A stretch of 64,000 nt of DNA from Hyphobacterium marinum (GTDB lineage Bacteria > Pseudomonadota > Alphaproteobacteria > Caulobacterales > Maricaulaceae): positions 1-64,000 of the forward strand of contig NZ_JAZDRO010000007.1 of the NCBI RefSeq assembly GCF_036330325.1. The letters run 5' to 3'. Below the pieces are notes generated by a model. The model saw only the letters and a program-made list of their open reading frames with translations. It searched no databases and had not been told where the DNA came from. The translations under genes and the position numbers were made by a program. This document shows positions 16,779 to 26,002 of the stretch, piece by piece. The first letter of the stretch is position 1; each line of letters opens with the position of its first letter.

Positions 16779-17759
16779 ATGACTGATTCCCTCTCCCCCG
16801 AAATGGAAACCATCTGGCGCGAGGAACTCTCGCCCTTCCTCGCCGAACGGGAGGAGACGCGGAAAGCCGCTATCAAACAGCTCGTTCTCGGCACGGCAAT
16901 CGGATTTGGTATTGGCGTGGTTGCGGCCATCTGGCTGACCAGTATCGGGGCGTGGAATTTCGGTATTTTCGCGCTGATCCTGCTGACGGCTATCGGTGGC
17001 GGCATCGGTTCGGCCAAGCTCAACGGGCTGCGCAAGGAAGTGAAGCTCGGTCTCCTCAACCGGCTCGCCGAAGCGCTGGGCATCCAGTACGCAATCAAGC
17101 CGGCCGCACCGGCGCGTTTTGACGTGTTCTGCGAGCATGGCCTTCTGCCGTCCCACAACCGGCGCAGTTTCGAAGACCATTTCTGGGGCGAGCTGCACGG
17201 TGCGCCGTTCGAACTCTACGAGGCCAAGCTGGTCCAGCGCCGCAAGTCGGGCAAGAACACCACCTATGTCACAGTCTTCCAGGGCGCGCTGATCCGGATC
17301 GAGTTTCCGCGCACGGTCGAGGGCGTCACTGTTGTCACCCGCGATGCGGGCTGGTTCAACGGGCTCGCGGCGCTCGGGCAGAAACGCCATGGCGGCAAGA
17401 AGATGGAGCGCGTGCGCCTCGTTGATCCGACATTCGAGAAAATTTTCGAGGTCTATTCGACCGACCAGGTGATGAGCCGCTACCTCCTGACGCCCTCCTT
17501 CATGGAGCGGCTTCTGTCACTGGAGACCGCGATGAAGGGCAAGAAGGTCCGCGCCGCCTTCGACGAACGCCATGGTGGCGGCGAGTTGCTGATCGCGATC
17601 GAGACCGGAAATCTGTTTGAACCCGGCACGATGTTCAAACCGCTGGACGATGATGGCCGGGTGCGCAACCTGATCGACGAGATCGACACTGTCACCGGCA
17701 TTGTCGACCGGCTGGTCAAACCTGCCGAAGTCGGCGAGGCGTCGGCGGTCGCGGAGTAG
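16779..17759 (+). CDS. DUF3137 membrane protein
   Basis: This 326-residue protein has an N-terminal cytosolic helix, two transmembrane helices (about 35-53 and 60-76, GFGIGVVAAIW and GIFALILLTAIGGG), then a soluble domain with the DUF3137 signature. Visible parts are FEDHFWGELHGAPFELYEA, VFQGALIRIEFPR, VTRDAGWFN, VRLVDPTFEKIFEVYSTDQV and RYLLTPSFMERL. The function of DUF3137 is unknown. It is probably monocistronic, with a palindromic repeat between it and the convergent xthA-type gene. Confidence 0.82.
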   Translation: MTDSLSPEMETIWREELSPFLAEREETRKAAIKQLVLGTAIGFGIGVVAAIWLTSIGAWNFGIFALILLTAIGGGIGSAKLNGLRKEVKLGLLNRLAEALGIQYAIKPAAPARFDVFCEHGLLPSHNRRSFEDHFWGELHGAPFELYEAKLVQRRKSGKNTTYVTVFQGALIRIEFPRTVEGVTVVTRDAGWFNGLAALGQKRHGGKKMERVRLVDPTFEKIFEVYSTDQVMSRYLLTPSFMERLLSLETAMKGKKVRAAFDERHGGGELLIAIETGNLFEPGTMFKPLDDDGRVRNLIDEIDTVTGIVDRLVKPAEVGEASAVAE

Positions 17760-17785
17760 AGGAGCTATTCACCGACGTTTTCGTC

Positions 17786-17890
17786 TCTCCCCCTCACCCT
17801 GACGGCTAACGCCGCCTTCCCTCTCCTTCTAGGGAAAGGGAGGGGACCCGGCCTGAAGCGATAGCGAAGGCTGGGGAGGGTGAGGGGAGA
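17786..17890. repeat. C/T-rich palindromic repeat between convergent genes
   Basis: The outer arms TCTCCCCCTCACCCT (17786-17800) and AGGGTGAGGGGAGA (17877-17890) are inverted copies. Inside, TCCCTCTCC and GGGAAAGGGAGGGG form a second fold. The right arm ends exactly at the stop codon of the exonuclease gene. It shares sequence with the elements at 1-40, 36155-36290 and 49030-49117. It may serve both neighbours as a terminator. Confidence 0.8.
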
Positions 17891-18679
17891 CTACCCCTCA
17901 AACGTCCCCACCACAGGCACGTGGTCGGAGGCTTTTGGTTTGCCGCGCGTGGCCTTGTGAATCTCGATGGATTTGAGAATGTCAGCGGCCTGCGGCGAGC
18001 AAAGCAAATGGTCGATGCGGATGCCGTGATCCTTCTGCCAGGCCCCGGCCTGATAGTCCCAGAATGTGTACTGGTGCGCGCGCCCGTCGAGCTGTTCAAA
18101 GGCGCTGGTAAAGCCGAGCCACAAGAGCGACCGAAAGGCCTCTCTTGATTGCGGCAGGGTCAGCGCATCGCCTTCCCAGGCGGCCGGATCGTGAACGTCG
18201 GCATCGCGCGGAATGACGTTGTAGTCGCCGGCCATTACGAGGCGTTCTTCATAGGTCAGGAGCTCTGTCGCATGGGTTCGCAGGCGCTCCATCCAGGCGA
18301 GCTTGTAATCGTATTTCGGACCCGGTGCGGGGTTGCCGTTGGGCAGGTAGATCGAGGCGACCCGCACCGGCGCGTCCGGAGCGGAGACCACGCATTCGAT
18401 ATAGCGGGCCTGATCGTCCTCTGCATCGCCGGGCAGGCCGCGCACGGTTTCCTCGATGGGAAATTTCGAGAGCAGGGCAACGCCGTTGTAGGATTTCTGA
18501 CCGTGGGTCTCGACATTGTAGCCCAGGCTTTCAATGTCCTCGCGCGGGAAGTTCTCGTCGATGCACTTGATTTCCTGCAGGCAGACAATGTCCGGCGACG
18601 CCTCGCGCAGCCAGTCGGTGACATTGGCCAGGCGCGCCTTGACCGAATTGACGTTCCAGGTGGCGATAGTGAAGGACAT
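17891..18679 (-). CDS. xthA: exodeoxyribonuclease III (AP endonuclease)
   Basis: I start at the ATG at 18679, which gives the usual MSFTIATWNVNSVKARL beginning and 262 residues; 12 upstream codons in frame look unrelated. It is an Mg-dependent exonuclease/AP endonuclease of the EEP fold used in base-excision repair. Visible motifs are NVNS (metal, N7-type), CLQEIK (catalytic Glu), YLPNGN, AGDYNV (the D-N pair), IRIDHLLCS and the terminal SDHVPV (catalytic His). It is the downstream neighbour of the 18760-20010 gene on the same strand, but with an 80-base gap. Confidence 0.93.
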   Translation of the reverse strand: MSFTIATWNVNSVKARLANVTDWLREASPDIVCLQEIKCIDENFPREDIESLGYNVETHGQKSYNGVALLSKFPIEETVRGLPGDAEDDQARYIECVVSAPDAPVRVASIYLPNGNPAPGPKYDYKLAWMERLRTHATELLTYEERLVMAGDYNVIPRDADVHDPAAWEGDALTLPQSREAFRSLLWLGFTSAFEQLDGRAHQYTFWDYQAGAWQKDHGIRIDHLLCSPQAADILKSIEIHKATRGKPKASDHVPVVGTFEG

Positions 18680-18759
18680 GGGCGCGCTCGCTCGGCGGTG
18701 ACGAATACCAGCCAAGGTATCGCGCCGTTTGCCCGACCTGCCAACCGCGCAGACCGCAC

Positions 18760-20010
18760 TCAGGTCAGAACGAGGGCATCACTGCGGCGGCGAATGTCCG
18801 ATGTTTCCAGCCGGAAGGGGATGAGGGGGCGTTTGGTCGCCGGCGCAATCCTCGGCCCGACCAGGAAGCGGACACCGGCGTCCAGCGCCTGGCTGATGGC
18901 GGGCCAGGAGGGAGGCCGGCTGAGATAGGCCGACGCCCCCATGCGGACAGCCTGTTTGGAAAACTGCCCCAACGCGGCCGTTTGACGGGCGTCGAAGCGG
19001 AAATCACGCGCCGCTGGCGGGCTATCCCAGCCAAACAGGGCAATGCCCAGGCCTTCGAAGGCGGTCAGGTCGGTGTGGCCGAAGGGCAATTTGGCCAGCA
19101 GATAACCGGCATGCGGGCGCAAGGATTGAAAGGCATCCTGGATGGCGCATTGCGGCGTTCCGGTCTCGATGCCGTCCACACGGACAAAGGTGAAATCCCG
19201 CAGGGGCGGCGGAACCTCGCCCAAGGCGGCGAAGTAGCGTTGGCGTGTATCGCGCGTACTCAGCGTCTTGAGATGAACCTGCACGCAAATGGCAATGCGG
19301 CGACCGGCATCCGCGGCGTCGCGCATGGCGCGGGATGCGGCATCGCAGACGGCAAGGTCGAACGCGGCGTGGTCGCGCGGCTCGTCGTGACCGTGTAGCG
19401 CTGCCCGGCCATAGAGGAGATCTCCGGTGGCGTGCTCGTGGGTTTTCAGCGTGCAGAACTGGGTTGTGACAGCCTGTTTGCGGGAATCCCAGACCGGAAC
19501 GAACACCGCTTCACTGTCACTGCGGAAATCGATCCGTTGCAGTTTCATCGCCTTGGGCCGGGCTGGCTTTTGCGGGGTAGCCGGGCCGGCGGCCTGGCGG
19601 GTCGCCTCACTGTTGGCAACACCTTCGGCCTGGAGCAGGGTGGCAAGATTGTCGAGATCAAGCCGCCGGGAGAGCGACTTGATCTGGAGTTTCTTGAGAA
19701 TCTCGTCGCCCAGGAAGAACAGGTTGAGCGCGTCGGAAATTTCTTTTGTCTTGCGTTCCGATGCTGCGGGGTCGTCATCGGCAAAGAGCAGCATGAAGCC
19801 ATCCTCGCACCGGATCAGGACATCATCGGGATCGATCCGCTTTTCGATGAAATGAGTGGATGCGTCGAAAACCTTGTGGCGAAGCTTGTCCCAGCGTTCG
19901 CCGGCACCGGTTTTAACCAGGTCGAGATTGATCAGCTGAAGCTGGCCGATATCGATATCGTGCCGCCCGGCGAGGACGCCTTTGAGCTGATTGATGATCG
20001 CGAATGGCAT
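18760..20010 (-). CDS. two-part protein resembling a degenerate signalling (GGDEF/EAL-like) protein
   Basis: This 416-residue cytosolic protein has no membrane segment. The N-terminal block (about 1-125) contains a LIRCEDGFMLLFADDD strand-turn that resembles the core of a cyclase-like fold. A basic Pro/Ala linker (about 138-152) separates it from a C-terminal block with PVWDSRKQAVTTQF, AICVQVHLKTL, YLLAKLPFG and a closing G-RFLVGPRIA. The spacing of beta strands recalls an EAL-type barrel, but the EAL, metal-binding and GGDEF motifs are absent. It would therefore be non-catalytic if related. I do not recognise it firmly. Confidence 0.55.
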   Translation of the reverse strand: MPFAIINQLKGVLAGRHDIDIGQLQLINLDLVKTGAGERWDKLRHKVFDASTHFIEKRIDPDDVLIRCEDGFMLLFADDDPAASERKTKEISDALNLFFLGDEILKKLQIKSLSRRLDLDNLATLLQAEGVANSEATRQAAGPATPQKPARPKAMKLQRIDFRSDSEAVFVPVWDSRKQAVTTQFCTLKTHEHATGDLLYGRAALHGHDEPRDHAAFDLAVCDAASRAMRDAADAGRRIAICVQVHLKTLSTRDTRQRYFAALGEVPPPLRDFTFVRVDGIETGTPQCAIQDAFQSLRPHAGYLLAKLPFGHTDLTAFEGLGIALFGWDSPPAARDFRFDARQTAALGQFSKQAVRMGASAYLSRPPSWPAISQALDAGVRFLVGPRIAPATKRPLIPFRLETSDIRRRSDALVLT

Positions 20011-20111
20011 GGTTGCACCCTTTCAACCTGCCCCGCGTCTCGACACCTCCCGTATTCGCGCGGGTTGCCACAGTAACGCCAAAGGCCGCCTAGGGGTGCC
20101 GGAATCTCGAT

Positions 20112-20792
20112 TTATGGTTTCCCGAATCCTTCGAATTTTGCGAATTCATCGACGTCCGCGCGCTCGCTGCGCCACTGATTGATGGGCGCGTCCGTATCGG
20201 CAAAGCCGAGCGCCATGCCGCAATAGACGATGCGGTCTTCGGGCAGTTTCAGCGCGACGCGCAGCGTCTCGCTGAACCGCGTCCAGGCTTCCTGCATGCA
20301 GGTGGCGAGACCGCGGTCCTGCGCCGCCAGCGATACCGCCAGCATGAACATGCCGAGATGGGCCCACTGGTTCGGGTTCATCTTGCGGTCGAGTGAGAAA
20401 ATGAGTCCCATCGGCGCACCAAAGAAATCGAGATTGCGCATCAGGTGGGCGAGGCGCGCCGGCTTGTTCTCACGCGGAATGCCGATGGCGGCATACATCT
20501 GCTCGCCGAGGTCAAAGCGCCGGGAGCGGTAAGGCTCCCACAGTTTTTCCGGATAAACCGGGAAAGGATGTTCATCGCCAAACGGATCAGCGGCGATCTT
20601 TGCCTGCACGGCGTCGATGACAGCCCTGCGGGCCTTGCCCGTCACGACATTGACCAACCAGGGCTGGAGATTGCCGCCCGACGGCGCGCGGGCCGCATCG
20701 GCGAGGATGGCGCGGATCGTTTCCTCGCTGACGGGTGTATCGAGAAAGGCGCGGGCCGAGTAGCGCGCACGCAGCGCGTCGCGCACTTCCAT
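20112..20792 (-). CDS. nitroreductase-family flavoprotein
   Basis: This 226-residue FMN-dependent NAD(P)H oxidoreductase of the NfsB/BluB fold shows the FMN-phosphate Arg-Ser motif RYSARAFLDTPV, then APSGGNLQPW, and the C-terminal GL-TCMQEAW and PEDRIVYCGMALGFAD segments. The start is the ATG at 20792, which overlaps the stop of the Fe-S carrier gene upstream (ATGA), so both are translated from one message. The substrate (nitroaromatics, quinones or other) cannot be told from sequence. Confidence 0.88.
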   Translation of the reverse strand: MEVRDALRARYSARAFLDTPVSEETIRAILADAARAPSGGNLQPWLVNVVTGKARRAVIDAVQAKIAADPFGDEHPFPVYPEKLWEPYRSRRFDLGEQMYAAIGIPRENKPARLAHLMRNLDFFGAPMGLIFSLDRKMNPNQWAHLGMFMLAVSLAAQDRGLATCMQEAWTRFSETLRVALKLPEDRIVYCGMALGFADTDAPINQWRSERADVDEFAKFEGFGKP

Positions 20793-21124
20793 CAAATCGT
20801 GAAGCTGACGCCACAGCCGCAGGCGGCGACCGCATTGGGATTGTCGATCTTGAAGGCTGCACCCAGAAGCTCGTCGACATAGTCGATCTTCGAGCCATCA
20901 AGGAAGGGCACCGAATCCGGGTCGATGGCGACGCGCGCGCCGTCTCGCTCCAGGATCAGATCGTCCTCGGCCGTTTGGCTTTCGAGATCGAATTTGTAGG
21001 AAAAGCCCGAACAGCCGCCGCCAATGACCGATACGCGCAAGAGTCTGGCTTCGGTCTGGGCCGCGATGATCGCCTTGATCTGGCGTGCGGCGTCTTCGGT
21101 GAGGGCGATGGTCGGTTCGCTCAT
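20792..21124 (-). CDS. erpA: A-type iron-sulfur carrier (ErpA/IscA family)
   Basis: This 110-residue HesB-like protein has the three conserved Cys: one in GGGCSGF (C38) and two in the C-terminal ACGCGVSF. It carries nascent [4Fe-4S] clusters to target proteins. The middle motif PDSVPFLDGSKIDYVDEL is typical. It is the first gene of a two-gene unit with the nitroreductase and is divergent from dgt, 38 bases apart. The assignment to ErpA rather than IscA or SufA is by similarity of motifs only. Confidence 0.85.
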   Translation of the reverse strand: MSEPTIALTEDAARQIKAIIAAQTEARLLRVSVIGGGCSGFSYKFDLESQTAEDDLILERDGARVAIDPDSVPFLDGSKIDYVDELLGAAFKIDNPNAVAACGCGVSFTI

Positions 21125-21162
21125 GGGCAGTATCGGTTCCGTATCGTGGCGACAGGGGATAT

Positions 21163-22389
21163 ATGGACGCCCATGGCCGTCACGAAAAGACCCCCCGCAT
21201 GAGTATCGGCGCGACCGACCGCAACCGTGCGCCCTATGCCAACCACCCGTCGCGTTCGCGCGGGCGATTCTATCCTCAGGCCGAAAGCGCGACCCGCAAT
21301 GCGTTCCAGCGCGACCGCGACCGCATCATCCACGCAACCGCCTTCCGGCGTTTGAAGGAGAAGACGCAGGTTTTCGTCGCCCATGAAGGCGACCACTACC
21401 GCACGCGGCTGACCCATTCGCTTGAGGTTTCACAAATCGCCCGGACCATCGCCCGCGTCCTTGATGTCGACGAGGACCTCGCCGAGGCGCTGGCGCTGGC
21501 GCACGATCTCGGTCATCCGCCCTTCGGTCACGCCGGTGAGCGTGCGCTGGCGGAATGCATGACTCTGTTCGGAGGGTTCGATCACAACGCCCATACGCTG
21601 CGCGTCATTACCGATATCGAGCGCCGCTACGCGGCCTTCCCGGGACTCAATCTGACCTGGGAGACGCTGGAAGGCGTGGTCAAGCACAACGGTCCGCTGA
21701 TCAATGCGGCGACCAGCGAAGACGATCTGCCCTGGGCGATCCGGGCCTATGAGGACTGGCGCTCGCTGGACCTCAACACCTTTGCCGGGGTGGAGGCGCA
21801 AATCGCCGCGCTGGCCGACGATATTGCCTACAACAATCACGATATCGACGACGGGCTGCGCGCCGGCCTGCTCGATATCGATGCACTCGCCGAATTGCCG
21901 GTGGTGGGGCCGATCATCCGTGACTGCCGCGCGCGCTTCCCCGAGGCGAGTGAGGCCATCGTGACGCTTGAGGCTGTCCGTGACCTGATCGGCGTGATGG
22001 TCGAGGACGTGCTGGCCGAGACGCGCAAGCGGCTTGATGCGGCACGTCCTGAGAGTGCCGAGGCTGTGCGGCAGGCCGGCCTTGAGATGGTGGCCTTCTC
22101 AGCTGACATGGTCGGGGCGCTAGCGGCCCTGCGCAGCCATCTCTTCGAGAACATGTACCGGCACTACAAGGTCAACCGGATGATGGCCCAGGCCGAGCGG
22201 GTCATTCGGGAACTGTTTGCACTTTTCCTGGAAGATCCAAAACTGCTGCCGACCAGCTACCGGCTGCGGGCCGGTGAGCCGGGATCGCAGGAACTGGCCC
22301 GGCTGGTCTGCGACTACATTGCGGGGATGACAGACCGGTACGCTCTGGAGGAACATCGCCGCCTGTTTACCGTACAGGGCTATTTCTAA
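21163..22389 (+). CDS. dgt: deoxyguanosinetriphosphate triphosphohydrolase-like protein
   Basis: This 408-residue HD-domain dNTPase releases triphosphate from dNTPs. The HD motif is clear: RTRLTHSLEVSQIART, LAHDLGHPPFGHAGE and later the metal Asp in LADDIAYNNHDIDDG. The start at 21163 has AGGGG four bases upstream; 21199 is a possible internal start. It heads the conserved alphaproteobacterial block ending at secF. In many relatives argS follows directly, but here the SPOR gene does. Confidence 0.92.
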   Translation: MDAHGRHEKTPRMSIGATDRNRAPYANHPSRSRGRFYPQAESATRNAFQRDRDRIIHATAFRRLKEKTQVFVAHEGDHYRTRLTHSLEVSQIARTIARVLDVDEDLAEALALAHDLGHPPFGHAGERALAECMTLFGGFDHNAHTLRVITDIERRYAAFPGLNLTWETLEGVVKHNGPLINAATSEDDLPWAIRAYEDWRSLDLNTFAGVEAQIAALADDIAYNNHDIDDGLRAGLLDIDALAELPVVGPIIRDCRARFPEASEAIVTLEAVRDLIGVMVEDVLAETRKRLDAARPESAEAVRQAGLEMVAFSADMVGALAALRSHLFENMYRHYKVNRMMAQAERVIRELFALFLEDPKLLPTSYRLRAGEPGSQELARLVCDYIAGMTDRYALEEHRRLFTVQGYF

Positions 22390-22473
22390 GCAGCCCGTTT
22401 TCGGTGCCAAGGAATGCTATCGTTAAAGGAACGCGCCGCGATTCGCGGCCAGCGACGGGACTGACACCACGCC

Positions 22474-23343
22474 ATGACGGAACGCGACACCGAACGCCGC
22501 CGCGGAGCCTATGTTCCGCCCGCCGACGAGGACGACACGTTCGACGCCCGCGACGACTCCCGGCGCGGCCCGCTGCTGCTGACGGCGGCCGCCGCCGTCT
22601 TCGTGTTGTTCGTCGGTGTCGTGTGGAGCGCCTATCGGCAAGGCATCCGGGAAGGCGGACGCGAAGCCGCCCCGCGCATCCTGGCCGATGCCGAACCCTA
22701 TCGCGAACGCCCGGCCGATCCGGGCGGCGAGGAAACGCCCGATCTCGACATCAGCGCCTATGACCTTCTCGAAGGCGAGGGCGACGATACCGGCGATGCG
22801 ACGCCGCGCCCGGGCCCGGAAGAGCCGATGGACGGCGCGACCCGTCCCGGCCTGCAGGTCGAGACCATGTCGCCCGATGAAGTCGATGATCCGATCGACG
22901 ATTCGGCCGGTGCCGAGGTGGATGATACGCCGGTCCGGCTCGATCCGCCGGTTGACGACACCCCAATACGGACGCCCGAGGTCCAATCCCGGCCCGAAAC
23001 AACGACTCCAGATACGTCCACGCCTACGCCCCAACCGGTCGAGACGGATGACCCGCCACCGGTCCGGACCGCGTCCATCGCAGCGGTGGAAGGCGGAGAC
23101 TGGGTTGTCCAGATCGGCTCCTTCCGCAGCGAGGGTGAGGCCGAAGAGGCGTGGGTCAATTTCATTTCCCGCCATTCCGGTGTCGCCAGCGGGGTCAGCC
23201 CGGACATCCAGTCCGCCGAGATCGAGGGGCGCGGAACCTATCACCGCCTGCGCATTGCGGCCTTTGGCTCGCGCGATGACGCCTCGGCCTATTGTTCCAG
23301 CCTGCAGGATCGCGGGCAGGACTGTTTCGTCGCGCGCCGATGA
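22474..23343 (+). CDS. SPOR-domain cell-division protein
   Basis: This 289-residue protein has a short cytosolic N-terminus, one transmembrane helix (about 33-53, PLLLTAAAAVFVLFVGVVW), a long acidic, Pro/Thr-rich periplasmic linker and a C-terminal SPOR domain (about 208-289). The SPOR strands include WVVQIGSFRSEGEAEEAW and YHRLRIAAFGSRDDA. SPOR domains bind denuded septal glycan and place proteins at the division site. Two Cys in the SPOR domain (YCSSLQ, DCF) could form a disulfide. Its stop overlaps nagZ by ATGA. Confidence 0.88.
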   Translation: MTERDTERRRGAYVPPADEDDTFDARDDSRRGPLLLTAAAAVFVLFVGVVWSAYRQGIREGGREAAPRILADAEPYRERPADPGGEETPDLDISAYDLLEGEGDDTGDATPRPGPEEPMDGATRPGLQVETMSPDEVDDPIDDSAGAEVDDTPVRLDPPVDDTPIRTPEVQSRPETTTPDTSTPTPQPVETDDPPPVRTASIAAVEGGDWVVQIGSFRSEGEAEEAWVNFISRHSGVASGVSPDIQSAEIEGRGTYHRLRIAAFGSRDDASAYCSSLQDRGQDCFVARR

Positions 23344-24353
23344 GTGTCAGCGCGGCGATCTACGGCCTCTCCGGTCCGGAGCTGGACGCGAACGAGAAGG
23401 CCTTCTTCCGTGACGCCGCGCCCTGGGGCTTTATCCTCTTCGCGCGCAATGTCGAAAGCCCCAAACAGCTCGCTCGCCTGTGTGTTGCTCTGCGCGATGC
23501 GGTCGGACGTGACGCGCCGGTCTTCATCGACCAGGAAGGCGGACGCGTTCAGCGCCTGAAACCCCCGACCTGGCGGCAGGCCCCGCCAGCCGGTGAATTC
23601 GGCGCGCTCTACGCCAGGGATAGAGAGGCGGGGCTTGAAGCGGTCCGGCTCAATCACCGCCTTATCGCTCACGAACTCCGTGCCAGCGGGATCGATGCCG
23701 ACTGCGCACCCTGTCTAGATCTCCAGATCGACGGGGCGGATGCGATCATCGGTGACCGCTCTTACGGGACTGACCCGGACGTGATCGCCGCGCTGGGCCG
23801 CGCTGCGATGGACGGCTTGCATGCAGGCGGCGTCGCCTCGGTCATCAAGCACATTCCCGGCCATGGCCGCGCCGACGCGGACAGTCATCTCGCGCTGCCG
23901 CGCGTCGACACGCCGCGCGAGACGCTGGAAGCGACCGATTTTGCGCCCTTCCGGGCCCTCAACGACGCGCCGATGGCGATGACGGCCCATGTCGTCTATG
24001 CCGACATCGACCCCGATGATCCGGCGACGCTGTCATCGGAAATGATCGCTTCGGTTATTCGCGGGTCGATCGGTTATGATGGCCTGGTGATGACCGACGA
24101 TCTCTCGATGAAGGCGCTCTCCGGCACGTTGTCGAGCCGGGCCGAACGCGCACTCGGAGCGGGCTGCGACATGGTCCTGCACTGCAATGGTGTGCGCCGG
24201 GAAATGATCGAACTGGCCGACATTATCCCAACCCTGTCGGGTGACCCGCTACGCCGGGCCGATGCTGCGGCTGCGGTGCGGCGAACGCCGGAGACTTTTG
24301 ATGCCAAGGCGGGGCTGGCTCGTCTCGAAGAGCTGATGAGTGCGGTGTCGTGA
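23340..24353 (+). CDS. nagZ: beta-N-acetylhexosaminidase NagZ (GH3)
   Basis: This 337-residue GH3 glucosaminidase removes GlcNAc from anhydro-muropeptides during wall recycling. The motifs are FILFARN, DQEGGRVQRL, the His-Asp dyad loop KHIPGHGRADADSH (the NagZ signature) and the nucleophile in VMTDDLSMKAL. I start at the ATG at 23340, which overlaps the SPOR stop (ATGA); the longer frame upstream is inside the SPOR gene. It ends overlapping scpA by GTGA. NagZ product recycling can affect beta-lactamase induction in other bacteria; a class A enzyme lies 7 kb away, but no AmpR-type regulator is present. Confidence 0.94.
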   Translation: MSVSAAIYGLSGPELDANEKAFFRDAAPWGFILFARNVESPKQLARLCVALRDAVGRDAPVFIDQEGGRVQRLKPPTWRQAPPAGEFGALYARDREAGLEAVRLNHRLIAHELRASGIDADCAPCLDLQIDGADAIIGDRSYGTDPDVIAALGRAAMDGLHAGGVASVIKHIPGHGRADADSHLALPRVDTPRETLEATDFAPFRALNDAPMAMTAHVVYADIDPDDPATLSSEMIASVIRGSIGYDGLVMTDDLSMKALSGTLSSRAERALGAGCDMVLHCNGVRREMIELADIIPTLSGDPLRRADAAAAVRRTPETFDAKAGLARLEELMSAVS

Positions 24354-25153
24354 CCGAGGAGTTCGAGGAGGACCTGCCGTTCAAGGCCGCCGAAGATGCC
24401 GACGACGAGGCGCTGATTGTCGATGTCGACGGCTATGAAGGCCCGCTTCACCTGCTTCTGGCGCTGGCCCGCAAGAAGAAGGTGGACCTGGCGAAAATCT
24501 CGATCCTCGAGCTCGCCGAGCAGTATCTAACCTTCGTTGCCGAGGCGCGGCGCAAGCGGCTCGACCTGGCGGCGGAATATCTCGTCATGGCGAGCTGGCT
24601 CGCCTATCTGAAATCCCGCCTCCTGCTGCCCAAGCCGGTCAAGGACGACGAGCCGGAACCCGAAGCGCTCGCCGCGTCTCTGGCGTTTCGCCTGCGCCGC
24701 CTTGAAGCCATGCGGCTGGCGGCCGAAGGCCTGTTCCAGCGCGATCTCTTGAAACGCGACCTGTTCGTTCGCGGTGCGCCAGAAGGCGTGCGCACGCTGC
24801 GGGCGGCGAAATACGAGGCCGATCTGCACGATCTTCTGCGTGCCTATGCCACACGGCGGCAATCGCGGATGCGCCACGATTACAAGCCGAACCTGCCCAA
24901 GGTTTACGGGCTGGAGACAGCGCGCGAGCGGCTGGAAACACTGCTGCCGGAAATACGCGATTGGCGCAATCTGGAAGACATTCTGCCCGAGGCCCGCGAG
25001 CTGGGTTCCGATCCGCCTCCGCGCCGGTCGGTGCTGGCAAGCTCGACGCTTGCCGCCCTGGAAGTGACCAAGGAGGGTCGCGCCGAACTGCGCCAGGACA
25101 AGGCCTTTGCGCCGATCAAGGTGCGTGGCCGCGACGAGAAGAAACCACAATGA
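24350..25153 (+). CDS. scpA: segregation and condensation protein A
   Basis: This 267-residue kleisin subunit of the SMC-ScpAB condensin has a GTG start coupled to the nagZ stop. The N-terminal SMC-neck-binding helices contain YEGPLHLLLALARKKKVDLAKISI and AEYLVMASWLAYLKSRLLLP; the C-terminal winged helix is replaced by a charged tail ending KKPQ. Its stop overlaps scpB by ATGA. Coexpression with scpB is typical, since the proteins form a 1:2 complex. Confidence 0.94.
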   Translation: MTEEFEEDLPFKAAEDADDEALIVDVDGYEGPLHLLLALARKKKVDLAKISILELAEQYLTFVAEARRKRLDLAAEYLVMASWLAYLKSRLLLPKPVKDDEPEPEALAASLAFRLRRLEAMRLAAEGLFQRDLLKRDLFVRGAPEGVRTLRAAKYEADLHDLLRAYATRRQSRMRHDYKPNLPKVYGLETARERLETLLPEIRDWRNLEDILPEARELGSDPPPRRSVLASSTLAALEVTKEGRAELRQDKAFAPIKVRGRDEKKPQ

Positions 25154-25920
25154 CTGACACGCCCGATCCGATCACTGAAGCCATCGCGAAGTTGCGCGCC
25201 CGCGCCGAACACCAGGGCGCGACCGAGACCGGCAGTGACGAGGCGGGGCCGCGGCTTGCCGTCGATGCCGAGCGCCAGCGTTTGCGCCGGCTGGAAGCGC
25301 TGCTGTTTGCAGCCTCCGAACCGCTCGACGTTGAAACCCTGCAATCACGCCTGCCCGCCGAGACGGATATCGAGGCGCTGCTGGCGACCCTGGCCGGGGA
25401 GTATGAAAACCGGGGCGTCCGGCTCTCGGAGGTCGGTGGCCGCTGGCGGTTCGAGACCGCTCCGGACCTGGCCGGCCTGCTGGCAGAAATCCGGGAAGAA
25501 CCGCGCCGGTTGTCCGATGCGGCGCTGGAGACGCTTGCCATCATCGCCTACCACCAGCCCGTGACGCGCGCCGAGATCGAGGAAATCCGGGGCGTTGCGG
25601 TGTCCAAGGGCACGCTCGACCTGCTGTTCGAGTTACGCTGGATCCGCCCGCGCGGCCGTCGCCGTACGCCGGGCCGGCCGGTCACCTATGGCACGACGGA
25701 AGCTTTCCTTGATTATTTCGGCCTCGCCTCGATCGGCGATTTGCCGGGCGTCTCGGACCTGAAAGCCGCGGGCCTGCTCGATTCGCGCTTGCCGCCGGGC
25801 TTTTCCATCCCCGACCCGGCCCGGCCGGGCGGCGAGGAGGAAGACCCGCTCGACCCGGAAGCGGATGGCCACCTTTTCCATGTCGATTATCTCGATGGGG
25901 ACGAAGGTGAGGAGAACTAA
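25150..25920 (+). CDS. scpB: segregation and condensation protein B
   Basis: This 256-residue protein has the two winged-helix domains of ScpB: LRRLEALLFAASEPLDVETL (first) and LSDAALETLAIIAYHQPVTRAEIEEIRGV (second), followed by GRPVTYGTT-AFLDYFGLASIGDLPG. The acidic tail ends DGDEGEEN. The start at 25150 overlaps the scpA stop. ScpB binds the ScpA centre and controls SMC ring opening. Confidence 0.94.
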   Translation: MTDTPDPITEAIAKLRARAEHQGATETGSDEAGPRLAVDAERQRLRRLEALLFAASEPLDVETLQSRLPAETDIEALLATLAGEYENRGVRLSEVGGRWRFETAPDLAGLLAEIREEPRRLSDAALETLAIIAYHQPVTRAEIEEIRGVAVSKGTLDLLFELRWIRPRGRRRTPGRPVTYGTTEAFLDYFGLASIGDLPGVSDLKAAGLLDSRLPPGFSIPDPARPGGEEEDPLDPEADGHLFHVDYLDGDEGEEN

Positions 25921-26002
25921 ATCCGCCCCGCGCGTGAGTGTCGCGTTGGACGCGCGCGCCGGGATGGATTAAGCGTCAGGCAAGGGAAAAGCGGAGACCA
26001 AA

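Noticed and set aside
22474..24353. Long antisense open frames opposite the SPOR and nagZ genes
   Set aside because: High GC makes many long shadow frames. None shows a signal, motif or family sequence.
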